DNA from: Clostridia bacterium
GTDB taxonomy: Bacteria > Bacillota > Clostridia > Oscillospirales > CAG-272
Direction of reading: 5' to 3'
Assembly: GCA_017503285.1 (NCBI GenBank)
Contig: JAFVTH010000025.1
Span: 1 to 35,297, forward strand
DNA length: 35,297 nt
Part shown: piece by piece, positions 7,749 to 16,429 of the stretch
How positions within the stretch are numbered: position 1 is the stretch's first letter
Layout of the letters: each line of letters starts with the position of its first letter
Made by a program: the position numbers and the translations under genes
The notes under the pieces: generated by a model
What the model was told of the DNA's origin: nothing
Databases searched by the model: none
The model's input: the letters and a program-made list of their open reading frames with translations, nothing else

Positions 7749-10700
7749 ATGAAAAGGACCCTTTTAACACTTTTGGCGCTGACTTTTATTATGGTTTTGG
7801 CTCTTACCCTTGTGTCCTGTAATGAAAGCTACACTATATCAGTACACGGTGATAACCACACAGTAACCCAATCAACGCCACTTCACGAGGTGGGAGAGTT
7901 TTTTGGTCTTGGCAGCAGAGGAGAAAAATATAATTTTGTTTTTCACGGCGCATATACAAGGCCAAACGGACAGGGCGAGCTTGTTATAGACGCAGACGGC
8001 TTTGTTGTAAAAAGCTTTTCCGAGGTGGTTGGCGCAGGAAATAAAATTGATGTTTTCTGCTACTATACTCCTATAAAATGCACTATTCCACTAAAGCACG
8101 GCGATACCTTTACCGATTTTGAATTTGACTATAATTCAGACGGCGTTACTCTGCCCCTTTTTGATGACGCGCCGGAAAACTACGAGCAAATTGGCTGGCG
8201 TACCCCCGATGGGGAAGCAACCTTTACCCAGCTTGAGTTCTGGCTTATAGAAGATTTTTACGATGACCCAAGATATAACAATCCCCCATATACAAAGCCC
8301 TATAACCCGCCACCAACACACCTAGAGCCTGTGTATCGTGGCGAGGAAAAGAAACTTTTGCTTGATGCGGGTGACGGAAGTATCGAGGTTGGCGAGGCAG
8401 TTGTTCGCTATAATGAGGAGTTTAATCTACCACAGCCAACCTCGCCTGACGGCCTTTACTTTATTGGTTGGACCTATAACGGCAGTAAGGTAACGGACAG
8501 CAGCGGAAATTCGTACGAGGTCTGCACATACGACGATAACGCATCCCTTGTGGCAAGGTACGGAAAATATGTAAATATTGACTTTACATATTTCAGCATT
8601 TTCTATAATCAAGCCTTCGTTTTTGAAAACTCCGTTTTGGAAACAGAAAACACTGTTTACACAAACAACGGTCAGTCCGGATATCAATTCAACCGGCTTA
8701 TTATTCATCATGATAGCGGCACGGTTACCTTGAGCTACGACCAGGTTGAAGGCAAAACCGCTACCGTTAACATTGGAGATAAGACTGTAAGCATATCCTG
8801 CTCGGAGGATGACGGCTTACTGAAAAGACAATTTACGGCAAGCTCGGAAATCGACGTAGAGATAGAAATTATATTTGACCCCTCTATAACATCCATAAAC
8901 AACACAACAACCGATGCTGTCGTTGACGGAGAAATACAAGCCCTTTCCTACGGAAACGACTTTTCTTTCCCTGTTGCGTACAAGCGTGGCTATCGCTTTG
9001 ACGGTTGGAGACGCGTAGGCGCTACCACACCATTAACAGACGCAAGCGGAAACTGCCTTAGCCCTTGGCTAGGCAACATAAGATCCATGAGCATTGAAGC
9101 AATCTGGATAGAGGATAGCAAGGCTCCTATTCCTATTACTGATATTCAATCTCTTTTGTCGGTGAAGGACCACCCCGGCTCAAATTATATTCTTTTGAGT
9201 GATGTTGACCTTTCACAAAGCGAGCTTAGCTGGGTGCCATTTGCTTTTTCCGGCATATTTGACGGAAACGGACACGAAATTTGCGGAATTGAATATAGCT
9301 CTGACTCCGGCAATATTGGTATGTTTACTACCCTTAGCGGTACTGTTAAAAATCTGACCCTTAAGGACCTTAATATTGTAAGCGACTCTATTTCCAAGGT
9401 AAATGTTGGTGGAATTTGCGCCACACTTACAGGAACTATCGAAAACGTCACCGCAAAGGGTAATGTTAGCGCTTATTTTGCCTCACTTGGTGGCTTTGCC
9501 GGCTCAATAAATGGTGGTAAAATCAAGGGCTCAAAAAGCTATATGACAATTACAACCGAAACCCTTGAGGCAAGCGCCCTTGCAGGTGGCTTTGCGGGAT
9601 ATATGACAAACGGCACAATTTCCGATTGTGAAAGCTACTGTACTATAACAGCATACCAAAACGTTGGTGGCATAGTTGGTCAGTGCCTTTACGAAAATAT
9701 TGTAACCAAGTCTACAAGCTACAGTAAAATCACAGCAGGTGCAGGATATGTGGGTGGTTGTGTCGGAAGAGTTGAAGCACCGGACACCTTTACACCGGGA
9801 ACAATCCACTTTAATAATTTGACAAACGTCGGCGAAATAATATCAAAGGGCAGCAACGTTGGCGGTGTTATCGGTTATGCAAAATTTTACGGCAGCTGGT
9901 GGGACGACTCAAGCTTTGCTATTACCTTTACAAAGCTTACAAATGAAGGTAAAATCACGGCTGTTTCTAATGTGGGTGGCGTTATTGGATACGCAACCTC
10001 ATCAACCGGTGTCGGTGCATTCCATCCAAAGATTCCAATTAAAATAACCGATGCCACAAATACAGGAGAGCTTGTTGCCGAAAGCACAGTTGGTGGTATT
10101 ATCGGCTACGGCTATGCAAAGGATTACGGCTCTATTGTTATAAACTCCAGGTCCAGTGGTAAAATCACAGCCAAGCACACTATTGGTGGTATTGCAGGCT
10201 ATATGGATAACTTTATAATTGATAACTGCGAAAACGACGGCACAACTCTTGTTGCAACAAGCTACTATGTAGAAAATAGCGGCTATTATGTAAGGCTTGG
10301 TGGCATTGCCGGCAAGGGTGCATATATCACAAACTGCAAAAGCGCAGTAGATATCGAATACAGCGAAAAGGGTGCATATATCGGTGGTATTGCAGGACTT
10401 CTTTCCAACTCTATTTCTAATTGCTCAAACAGTGGTGATATTGTCGCCCCTAAGGCAGACTCTGTCGGTGGTATTGTAGGTAGAGTTTCCCATAGTGGCA
10501 ACTATAACCTTTCCAAGCTGACAAACGAGGGAAATGTTGAGGCAAACCAAAGCGTTGGTGGAGTTTTAGGCTCCTTCTATTGCTCCTTTACCTCTAACGA
10601 CAGTAGCGACCACACAACAGCCTTTACCGAGCTTTCAAGCTCCGGAGATATATATTCCCACGGGGGCTTTTGCGGTGGTGTAATCGGCTCACTGCACGGT

Positions 10701-10943
10701 GATGCATACGACCACGATATGCGCTTCCCTAAATTTAAGGCTGTGGTTAGCTTTATTTCCTGCAGCGGTAATATCGTTTCCGATGTAGCAACTGCCACAG
10801 GCGCGCTTATTGGCTCTGCTGTAACAGACAGCACAGGCTCAATTATGGACGGCTATACCTTTACAGGCACATTAAACAAGGTAGCGGCGGATAGCGCAAC
10901 GCTTGTTGGCACAAGCAGTAACTTTAGAGTGGTTACAGAGTAA
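7749..10943 (+). CDS. Large surface lipoprotein with InlB-type and GLUG repeats
   Basis: 1064 residues. Residues 1-24 are a lipoprotein signal ending in the lipobox LVSC, so C24 is the likely lipid anchor and the protein is on the outer face of the membrane. The first half has three or so Listeria-Bacteroides (InlB B-repeat type) modules, recognisable by ...FxGW motifs (IGWRTPDG, IGWTYNGS, DGWRRVG). The second half (from about residue 510) is a run of GLUG-like repeats with GG-I/V-x-G cores (GGIVGQ, GGVIGY, GGIAGY and others) separated by 'LTNEGxI' strands, which should form a beta-helix. A binding or adhesin role is likely, without an enzymatic domain. The start is fixed by GAAAGGAG just before ATG 7749. 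It shares an operon with the aldose epimerase gene. Confidence 0.88.
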   Translation: MKRTLLTLLALTFIMVLALTLVSCNESYTISVHGDNHTVTQSTPLHEVGEFFGLGSRGEKYNFVFHGAYTRPNGQGELVIDADGFVVKSFSEVVGAGNKIDVFCYYTPIKCTIPLKHGDTFTDFEFDYNSDGVTLPLFDDAPENYEQIGWRTPDGEATFTQLEFWLIEDFYDDPRYNNPPYTKPYNPPPTHLEPVYRGEEKKLLLDAGDGSIEVGEAVVRYNEEFNLPQPTSPDGLYFIGWTYNGSKVTDSSGNSYEVCTYDDNASLVARYGKYVNIDFTYFSIFYNQAFVFENSVLETENTVYTNNGQSGYQFNRLIIHHDSGTVTLSYDQVEGKTATVNIGDKTVSISCSEDDGLLKRQFTASSEIDVEIEIIFDPSITSINNTTTDAVVDGEIQALSYGNDFSFPVAYKRGYRFDGWRRVGATTPLTDASGNCLSPWLGNIRSMSIEAIWIEDSKAPIPITDIQSLLSVKDHPGSNYILLSDVDLSQSELSWVPFAFSGIFDGNGHEICGIEYSSDSGNIGMFTTLSGTVKNLTLKDLNIVSDSISKVNVGGICATLTGTIENVTAKGNVSAYFASLGGFAGSINGGKIKGSKSYMTITTETLEASALAGGFAGYMTNGTISDCESYCTITAYQNVGGIVGQCLYENIVTKSTSYSKITAGAGYVGGCVGRVEAPDTFTPGTIHFNNLTNVGEIISKGSNVGGVIGYAKFYGSWWDDSSFAITFTKLTNEGKITAVSNVGGVIGYATSSTGVGAFHPKIPIKITDATNTGELVAESTVGGIIGYGYAKDYGSIVINSRSSGKITAKHTIGGIAGYMDNFIIDNCENDGTTLVATSYYVENSGYYVRLGGIAGKGAYITNCKSAVDIEYSEKGAYIGGIAGLLSNSISNCSNSGDIVAPKADSVGGIVGRVSHSGNYNLSKLTNEGNVEANQSVGGVLGSFYCSFTSNDSSDHTTAFTELSSSGDIYSHGGFCGGVIGSLHGDAYDHDMRFPKFKAVVSFISCSGNIVSDVATATGALIGSAVTDSTGSIMDGYTFTGTLNKVAADSATLVGTSSNFRVVTE

Positions 10944-10953
10944 GTGAAAATAC

Positions 10954-10993
10954 AAAAAAACAGACACTCCCCCGAGGGAAGTGTCTGTTTTTT
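10954..10993. terminator. Bidirectional terminator between lipoprotein and chaperone genes
   Basis: An A tract and AACAGACACT (10959-10968) pair with AGTGTCTGTT and a T tract (10980-10993), with a CCC/GGG extension at the top of the stem. It serves both convergent genes. Confidence 0.88.
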
Positions 10994-10994
10994 A

Positions 10995-11957
10995 TTATTC
11001 TGCGAAGATTATTTTTGCGTTTTCGTAAATTAGGCTATATGCCTTATCTGTTACAACAGAGAGCCTTACGCTTTCCATCGGAACCTCTTTTTTAAGCTCC
11101 TCCGGGTCCTTGCCATATCTTTCGGCAACCTGGCTTATACGTGCGTTTAATTCTTCCTCTGATGCCTCATAGCCCTTTTCAATTGCAATAGCCTCAAGAA
11201 TCTTTGTAACCTTGTTTCTAACAATAGCCTCGCCACGGATTTGAGCCTTTAAGCCCTCAACGCCGCCAAGACCAACCAAGGATGCGAAGGTTTCAAGCTC
11301 CATGCCCATGCTTTTTGCCTGTGACTCGTAATTTGCAAGGAAGTATTCAACATCCCTCTCAACCTCGTCCATTGTCGGCTCAACCTCTGCGCACTCGGAG
11401 ATTGCTATATCAAGCTTTCTTAGGGTTTCGTCCTGCACTGCTCTTTGCTTTTCGTAGTAGATTTGGTTCATAAGGAACTTATCAAGGTCGTCCTCTGTTT
11501 TAAGACCCTCAATGCCCTGCTTTCTTGCAAACTCTGCAATTGTGCTTTCGTTAATGCCTGTATTTACCCTTTCCTTCATTGAATGAAGAGTTACTGTAAA
11601 TTCAGCATCCTTACCGGCAAGCTCAGGTGTATATTGCTCAGGGAATGTAACCTTAACTACCCTTGTTTCTCCCTTTGTCATACCAACCATTTGCTCTTCA
11701 AAGCCGGGGATAAACATACCGGAGCCGATTTCAAGCTCAAAGTCCTTTGCGCTACCGCCATCGAACTCAACACCGTCAACTCTGCCAACAAAGTCAATTG
11801 TGCTTATATGACCATTTTTAAGCTCGCCATCTACGTCCTTATATTCAACGAATTGGCTTACAAGCCTTTCCTTTCTGTTGTTTACCTCGTCAACGGTTAC
11901 GCTGGGGGAGTGTTGCTCCAGCTTTACCTCAAGTCCTATATAATTTCCAAGCTTCAT
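10995..11957 (-). CDS. Trigger-factor-like peptidyl-prolyl isomerase/chaperone lacking the ribosome-binding domain
   Basis: 320 residues. An FKBP-type domain lies at about 45-130 (GHISTIDFVGRVDGVEFDGGSA, then MFIPGFEEQMVGMTKGETRVVKVTFPEQY), followed by a helical trigger-factor C-terminal region (about 145-320). Full-length trigger factor is about 430 residues and begins with a ribosome-docking domain containing a GFRxGxxP motif; neither that domain nor the motif is here. No signal peptide is seen, so it acts in the cytoplasm. The start has AGGAGAAAT upstream. It lies 12 nt after the metal ATPase gene on the same strand, so it is probably cotranscribed with the metal-efflux system. It is likely a paralogue rather than the cell's main Tig. 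Confidence 0.85.
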   Translation of the reverse strand: MKLGNYIGLEVKLEQHSPSVTVDEVNNRKERLVSQFVEYKDVDGELKNGHISTIDFVGRVDGVEFDGGSAKDFELEIGSGMFIPGFEEQMVGMTKGETRVVKVTFPEQYTPELAGKDAEFTVTLHSMKERVNTGINESTIAEFARKQGIEGLKTEDDLDKFLMNQIYYEKQRAVQDETLRKLDIAISECAEVEPTMDEVERDVEYFLANYESQAKSMGMELETFASLVGLGGVEGLKAQIRGEAIVRNKVTKILEAIAIEKGYEASEEELNARISQVAERYGKDPEELKKEVPMESVRLSVVTDKAYSLIYENAKIIFAE

Positions 11958-11969
11958 TTTTATTTCTCC

Positions 11970-13796
11970 TTATCTTCCTGCTCTTAATGAATTTAATACT
12001 GCAATAAGCATAATACCAACATCTGCCAAAACTGCAACTAGCATTGGCATATTTACAAATACGCTAAGGACTAAAAGCAGCACCTTAACACTTATTGAGA
12101 ACACAATATTGAAAATTGCTGTTTTCTTTGCCTTCTTTGCAATTTCGATGGCAAGAGGCACCTTGTCAATATTGTCGTCCATAATTACAACATCGCTCTT
12201 TTCAACGGCTGAATCCGAGCCTACTGCGCCCATGCTAATGCCAATATCTGCTCTTGCAATGCACGGAATGTCGTTTATACCATCGCCGCAATAGCCGATT
12301 TTAACATTTTCGCCGTTTTCTATAATATCCTCAAGCGCGTCAAGCTTGTTGCTTGGCAAAAGCTGAGAGTATGCGCCGTCTGCATATAATGCGCTTGCAA
12401 CTGCATCAACCTTGGACTTTTTGTCCCCACTTAGAATATACATTTTCTTAATGCCAAGCTCTCTTAGCTTGTCAAAGGCTCTTTTACTGTTGTGCTTTAG
12501 ATCGTCGCCAACGCCGACAAAGCCCACATATTTACCGTCAACGGACACAAAAACCGTGCCCACATTGTTGCCTGTTACAGCACCAACATATATTTTGCTG
12601 CCTGCCTTTATATGTCCGTATTCAGAGTCGCACTCTACACCAAAGCCGATTTTCTCCTGATAATTTGTACCCTCGGAAGCATTAATTTTGAATCTTTGTG
12701 CTTCCTTTCTTACAGCCTCTGCAATTGGGTGGCTGGACTTTGCCTCGGCAATACACACAAGCTCAAGGAGCTTTATTTTTGTGTAGCCCTCAAATGCCTC
12801 AACCTTGGTAACATGAAGGTCTGCCCTTGTTAGAGTGCCTGTTTTGTCAAATGCCATAGTGTTTAGGGAGTCAAGCTTTTCAAGCGCTAGGGAGCCCTTT
12901 ACCAAAATGCCCTTCTTAGATGCAAAGCCGATTGCGCAGAAATATGCAAGCGGAACTGATATAACAAGCGCGCAAGGACAAGAGATTGCCAGCATAGCAA
13001 ACGCCTTATATGCCCACTCTGCAAAATCCCCACCTAAAATCGGTGGCAGGGCTGCAACCAAAAGTGCAAGAACTATAATAACCGGTGTGTAAATTTTTGC
13101 AAATTTTGAAATAAAGCGCTCGCCCTTGGTTTTCTTTTCAAGCGCGTTTTCTGAAAGGTCTATAATCCTTTGCGCCGCACTTTGCTTCTGCTCTCTTATT
13201 ACCTCAATGACCAGAACGCTGTTCAGATTAAGGCATCCGGCAAAAACCTCCTTGCCGGCTCTTACCTCAACAGGCTCGCTTTCGCCTGTGATAACGGCTG
13301 TGTCAACAGTGCTTATGCCCTCAACCACTACACCGTCAAGAGGAATACGCTCCCCGGGGAAAACCTCAATTTGCTGTCCTACCTTGATTTCCTCGGCAAG
13401 AGTAAGCTCGGCTTGACCCTGTATACGCGCCTTATCGGGTCGAATTGCTTGTAATTTTGAAATTGATGCTCTTGAGCCATCCCTTGCGCCGTCCTCAATA
13501 AGCTCTCCTATTTGGTAAAGCACCAAAACAAGAGTTGCCTCAAAGTATGCGCCTGTGATAATTGCACCAAGGGAGGCAAAGGTCATAAGCAGCTTTTCGT
13601 TGGCTGTGCCTTCCTTAAAAAGTGATTTTACACCCTTGTAAATTATCTCATAGGATGAAAAAATGTATGCCAGAATATGAATTATAAATGAAATTTGTTC
13701 ATTAAAGATACCTACAATAAGAGCTACTGTTACAAGACATACGGATATGAGCAGCTTAATTAGCAGGATCTTGTTTTCCTTTATAAATTCCTTCAT
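11970..13796 (-). CDS. P1B-type heavy-metal ATPase (Zn/Cd/Pb exporter type)
   Basis: 608 residues, an integral membrane pump that would export divalent soft metals with ATP. Visible in order: N-terminal membrane helices (about 10-110), TGES (170-173), ISCPCAL with the CPC metal site at 273-275, phosphorylation site DKTGT with D317, SHP (355-357), GDGIND (504-509) and a final helix containing LADVGIMLIAVLNSL. That last aspartate, in the place of the ZntA TM8 Asp, favours the zinc/cadmium/lead subgroup over copper. There is no N-terminal CxxC metal-binding domain, which makes it shorter than ZntA (732). It follows the ArsR gene by 4 nt, whose end carries GGAG as ribosome site. Confidence 0.92.
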   Translation of the reverse strand: MKEFIKENKILLIKLLISVCLVTVALIVGIFNEQISFIIHILAYIFSSYEIIYKGVKSLFKEGTANEKLLMTFASLGAIITGAYFEATLVLVLYQIGELIEDGARDGSRASISKLQAIRPDKARIQGQAELTLAEEIKVGQQIEVFPGERIPLDGVVVEGISTVDTAVITGESEPVEVRAGKEVFAGCLNLNSVLVIEVIREQKQSAAQRIIDLSENALEKKTKGERFISKFAKIYTPVIIVLALLVAALPPILGGDFAEWAYKAFAMLAISCPCALVISVPLAYFCAIGFASKKGILVKGSLALEKLDSLNTMAFDKTGTLTRADLHVTKVEAFEGYTKIKLLELVCIAEAKSSHPIAEAVRKEAQRFKINASEGTNYQEKIGFGVECDSEYGHIKAGSKIYVGAVTGNNVGTVFVSVDGKYVGFVGVGDDLKHNSKRAFDKLRELGIKKMYILSGDKKSKVDAVASALYADGAYSQLLPSNKLDALEDIIENGENVKIGYCGDGINDIPCIARADIGISMGAVGSDSAVEKSDVVIMDDNIDKVPLAIEIAKKAKKTAIFNIVFSISVKVLLLVLSVFVNMPMLVAVLADVGIMLIAVLNSLRAGR

Positions 13797-13800
13797 ATTC

Positions 13801-14127
13801 TTACTCCGCTATGTGATCCATTCCGCAATCTATGATTGTACGCACATGGTCGTCAGTCAAGGAATAAATAATTGACTTGCCTGCTCTGCGCGTTTTCACA
13901 AGGTTGCTTGTTTTTAAAATTCTTAATTGATGGGAAACTGCAGATTGAGTAATTGAAAGAAATTCTGAAATCTCGCTAACACACATTTCGCTTTGAGTAA
14001 GCGCGCAAAGAATCTTTACACGGCTACTATCAGCAAAAATCTTGTAAAGCTGTGCAAGCTCCTCAAAAAGCTCGCTATTACGGGTAATAGCCCCTTGAAT
14101 TCTTGAGATTGATTCGTTCTTTTCCAT
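13801..14127 (-). CDS. ArsR/SmtB-family metal-sensing repressor
   Basis: 108 residues from the chosen ATG. The winged helix includes FADSSRVKILCAL, the recognition helix ITQSAVSHQLRILK and the wing KTRRAGKSIIYSL. The C-terminal helix has D92-x-H94-x10-H105-x2-E108, exactly the spacing of the SmtB/CzrA alpha-5 zinc site (D104, H106, H117, E120 in SmtB), so it should release DNA on binding zinc or a similar ion. One Cys (C49) in the region of CadC's metal loop is probably not sufficient for that second site. The frame is open ten codons further up, but GGAGGG sits just before the ATG at 14127 and the upstream ATG lies in the operator. First gene of the efflux operon. Confidence 0.92.
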   Translation of the reverse strand: MEKNESISRIQGAITRNSELFEELAQLYKIFADSSRVKILCALTQSEMCVSEISEFLSITQSAVSHQLRILKTSNLVKTRRAGKSIIYSLTDDHVRTIIDCGMDHIAE

Positions 14128-14139
14128 ATTGCCCTCCAT

Positions 14140-14159
14140 ATATGAGCATTTGTTCATAT
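14140..14159. promoter_or_regulatory. Operator for the ArsR/SmtB repressor
   Basis: The 20-bp inverted repeat ATATGAGCA-TT-TGTTCATAT has one mismatch between the arms and matches the general 12-2-12 pattern of SmtB/CzrA/ZiaR-type operators (TGAACA...TGTTCA). It lies directly over the expected transcription start of the operon, between the -10 box and the ribosome site, so binding would block initiation. A further TGTTCAT half-like motif follows (14159-14165). Confidence 0.82.
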
Positions 14160-14163
14160 GTTC

Positions 14164-14192
14164 ATTGTACTACCTTTGCAATGCTTTGTCAA
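14164..14192 (-). promoter_or_regulatory. Promoter of the metal-efflux operon
   Basis: On the minus strand TTGACA (14187-14192), 17 bp, TACAAT (14164-14169). It is the one promoter here without a TG before the -10; its -35 box is a perfect match instead. Confidence 0.82.
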
Positions 14193-14232
14193 TAGGTTTT
14201 ATTCAGTTTTTTTATTTTTGTTTCACATTTTG

Positions 14233-14261
14233 TTGATTTTCTCTTTTCTTATTGATATAAT
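14233..14261 (+). promoter_or_regulatory. Promoter of the rhamnosidase-mnmA unit
   Basis: TTGATT (14233-14238), 17 bp, TATAAT (14256-14261), with TGA before the -10. The start site would be near 14268 and the ATG is at 14297. Confidence 0.78.
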
Positions 14262-14296
14262 GAACTTAGCTAATTATATTATACGAGGTTTTTATT

Positions 14297-16429
14297 ATGC
14301 TTAATAACTCAAAATGGATATCCTACAAGGAAATGCAAAACGACAGATGCCCTGTTTTCAAGAAGGACCTTTGCCTTAAGGGAGAGGTAAAGCACGCTAT
14401 CCTTTCCGTTTCCGCCCTTGGCTGCTACTATGCAACAATTGACGGCGTTAAGGTTGGAGATTTTGTGCTTGCCCCCGGCTATACCTCAAGCAAGCGCTCA
14501 CAGGTGCAGACCTACGATGTTACCGATATGCTTAAAAATAATTCTGTTCTTGAAATTTCCCTTTCCCAGGGCTGGTACAAGGGCAGAATCAACTGGAGGA
14601 GCAATCAGGACAACAAGGATGTTTATCCGTCCATAATTGCCGAGCTTTCAGTTACATACAAGGACGGTACTTCGGAAGCTATTGTTACTGATGAGGGCTG
14701 GCAGGTTGCCCTTAGCAAAATTTCCCTTGCCGATATTTACGACGGCGAGATTTACGACGCAAACTATGAGGAAAGCTTTGGTCCGGTTAGAGTTAACGAC
14801 TACGACCATAGCCGTCTTGTTAAGCAGCAGGGCGAGAAAATTTTGGAGCAGGAAACCGTCTTGCCCCACAAAATCTTCACAACTCCTAAGGGAGAGGTTG
14901 TTATTGACTTTAACCAAAACCTAACAGGCTATCCCTGCTTTAAGGTTAACGCCAAAAGGGGCGAGGTTGTTTCCCTATCCTTTGCCGAGGTTCTTGACAA
15001 GGAGGGCAACTTCTACACAGAAAACTATCGTACAGCAAAGTGTAACTTTATTTACACCTGTAAGGACGGCGAAAACGAGTATAAGCCAAGACATACCTTC
15101 TACGGCTTTAGATATGTAAAGGTAAACAGCCTGCCAGAGGGTGCTACCCCCGATTGCGTAAAGGCTATTGTTGTTCACTCCGATATTAAGCGCACAGGAT
15201 ATCTTGAATCCTCAAGCCCACTTCTTAATAAGCTCTTTAAGAATATTATTTGGGGTCAAAAGGGCAACTTCCTTGACGTACCAACCGACTGCCCTCAAAG
15301 AGATGAGCGTATGGGCTGGACAGGCGATGCGCAGGTGTTTGTAAAAACCGCATCATATAACTATGATGTAGAAAAATTCTTTGAAAAGTGGCTAACCGAC
15401 CTAAGGCTGGACCAAGGCAAGGACGGCTATGTGCCAAGCGTTGTCCCACAGGTTTGGGGAGATGACTGGAGTGGCTGCGGCTGGGGAGATGCCTCAACAA
15501 TCTGTCCGTGGCAAATTTACCTAACCTATGGCAACAAAAATATTCTCAAGGCGCAATTCAAGTCAATGTGCGGCTACCTTAACTATATTAGTAAGCATTC
15601 CACCAAGAGATATTTATGGACAGGCTGTGATCATTTTGCGGACTGGCTTGGACTTGACGCTCCATACGGAAGCTACAAGGGCTCCAGCGACCAGGATTTT
15701 CTTGCATCTGCTTATTACTTATATTCAACCGGTCTTGTAATTAAAGCCGGCAGGGTTATCGGCAAAAGCGTTGAAAAATACGAAAGGCTTTATAATAACA
15801 TTCTTGCAAGAATCAGAAGAACCTACAAAAAGTACAAAACACAAACCGAGTGCGTTATTGCATTGCATTTCGGTATTGCTGAAAACAAGGAGGCTGTTGC
15901 AAAGCAGCTTGCCGATATGATTGTGGAAAACGGTAAGCGTCTAAAAACCGGCTTCCTCGGCACACCATATCTTCTTCACGCGCTTTCTCAAAACGGCTAC
16001 ACAGATCTTGCTTATGACTTGCTCCTGCAGGAAAATTATCCATCCTGGCTATACTCCGTTAAGCAGGGCGCAACCACCATTTGGGAGCATTGGGACGGTA
16101 TTAACGATCAAGGAGACTTCTGGTCCAAGGATATGAACTCCTTTAACCACTACGCTTACGGTAGTGTTGCTGACTGGGTTTACGGCGTTGCCTGCGGTAT
16201 TAACACAGTTGAAGAAAAGCCGGGCTTTGAGGAAGTTGTTATTGCTCCAAAGCCAAGCGATAAGCTAAGCTATCTCAGCGCAAAAATTGAAACAAGAAAG
16301 GGTGCAGTTTCCTCTGCTTGGTTTAAGGAGGGTGATTCCTTCAGATATGAAATCACAACTCCGACAAAAGCAACCATCATAATAGGCGACAAGACCTATT
16401 ATGTTGATAAGGGAAGCTATGTGTTCTGA
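14297..16429 (+). CDS. Glycoside hydrolase family 78 alpha-L-rhamnosidase
   Basis: 710 residues, no signal peptide, so intracellular. An N-terminal beta-sandwich region (about 30-300, with ALGCYYATIDGVKVGDFVLAPGYTSS typical of the family) is followed by an (alpha/alpha)6 barrel. CPQRDERMGWTGDAQ gives the general acid E337 and its neighbours D336 and D344; TTIWEHWDG gives the likely base E597; a C-terminal beta domain ends the protein. It is shorter than many GH78 enzymes (850-950), which carry extra sandwich domains. It would remove terminal alpha-L-rhamnose from plant or bacterial glycans by inversion. The ribosome site (GAGG) is modest. Its end overlaps the start of mnmA by 11 bp. Confidence 0.93.
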   Translation: MLNNSKWISYKEMQNDRCPVFKKDLCLKGEVKHAILSVSALGCYYATIDGVKVGDFVLAPGYTSSKRSQVQTYDVTDMLKNNSVLEISLSQGWYKGRINWRSNQDNKDVYPSIIAELSVTYKDGTSEAIVTDEGWQVALSKISLADIYDGEIYDANYEESFGPVRVNDYDHSRLVKQQGEKILEQETVLPHKIFTTPKGEVVIDFNQNLTGYPCFKVNAKRGEVVSLSFAEVLDKEGNFYTENYRTAKCNFIYTCKDGENEYKPRHTFYGFRYVKVNSLPEGATPDCVKAIVVHSDIKRTGYLESSSPLLNKLFKNIIWGQKGNFLDVPTDCPQRDERMGWTGDAQVFVKTASYNYDVEKFFEKWLTDLRLDQGKDGYVPSVVPQVWGDDWSGCGWGDASTICPWQIYLTYGNKNILKAQFKSMCGYLNYISKHSTKRYLWTGCDHFADWLGLDAPYGSYKGSSDQDFLASAYYLYSTGLVIKAGRVIGKSVEKYERLYNNILARIRRTYKKYKTQTECVIALHFGIAENKEAVAKQLADMIVENGKRLKTGFLGTPYLLHALSQNGYTDLAYDLLLQENYPSWLYSVKQGATTIWEHWDGINDQGDFWSKDMNSFNHYAYGSVADWVYGVACGINTVEEKPGFEEVVIAPKPSDKLSYLSAKIETRKGAVSSAWFKEGDSFRYEITTPTKATIIIGDKTYYVDKGSYVF

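Noticed and set aside
9400-10900. Repeated DNA words that could suggest a repeat array
   Set aside because: They code for GLUG-like GG-x-x-G repeats in frame; spacing is irregular and the sequence is not conserved as a CRISPR repeat would be.
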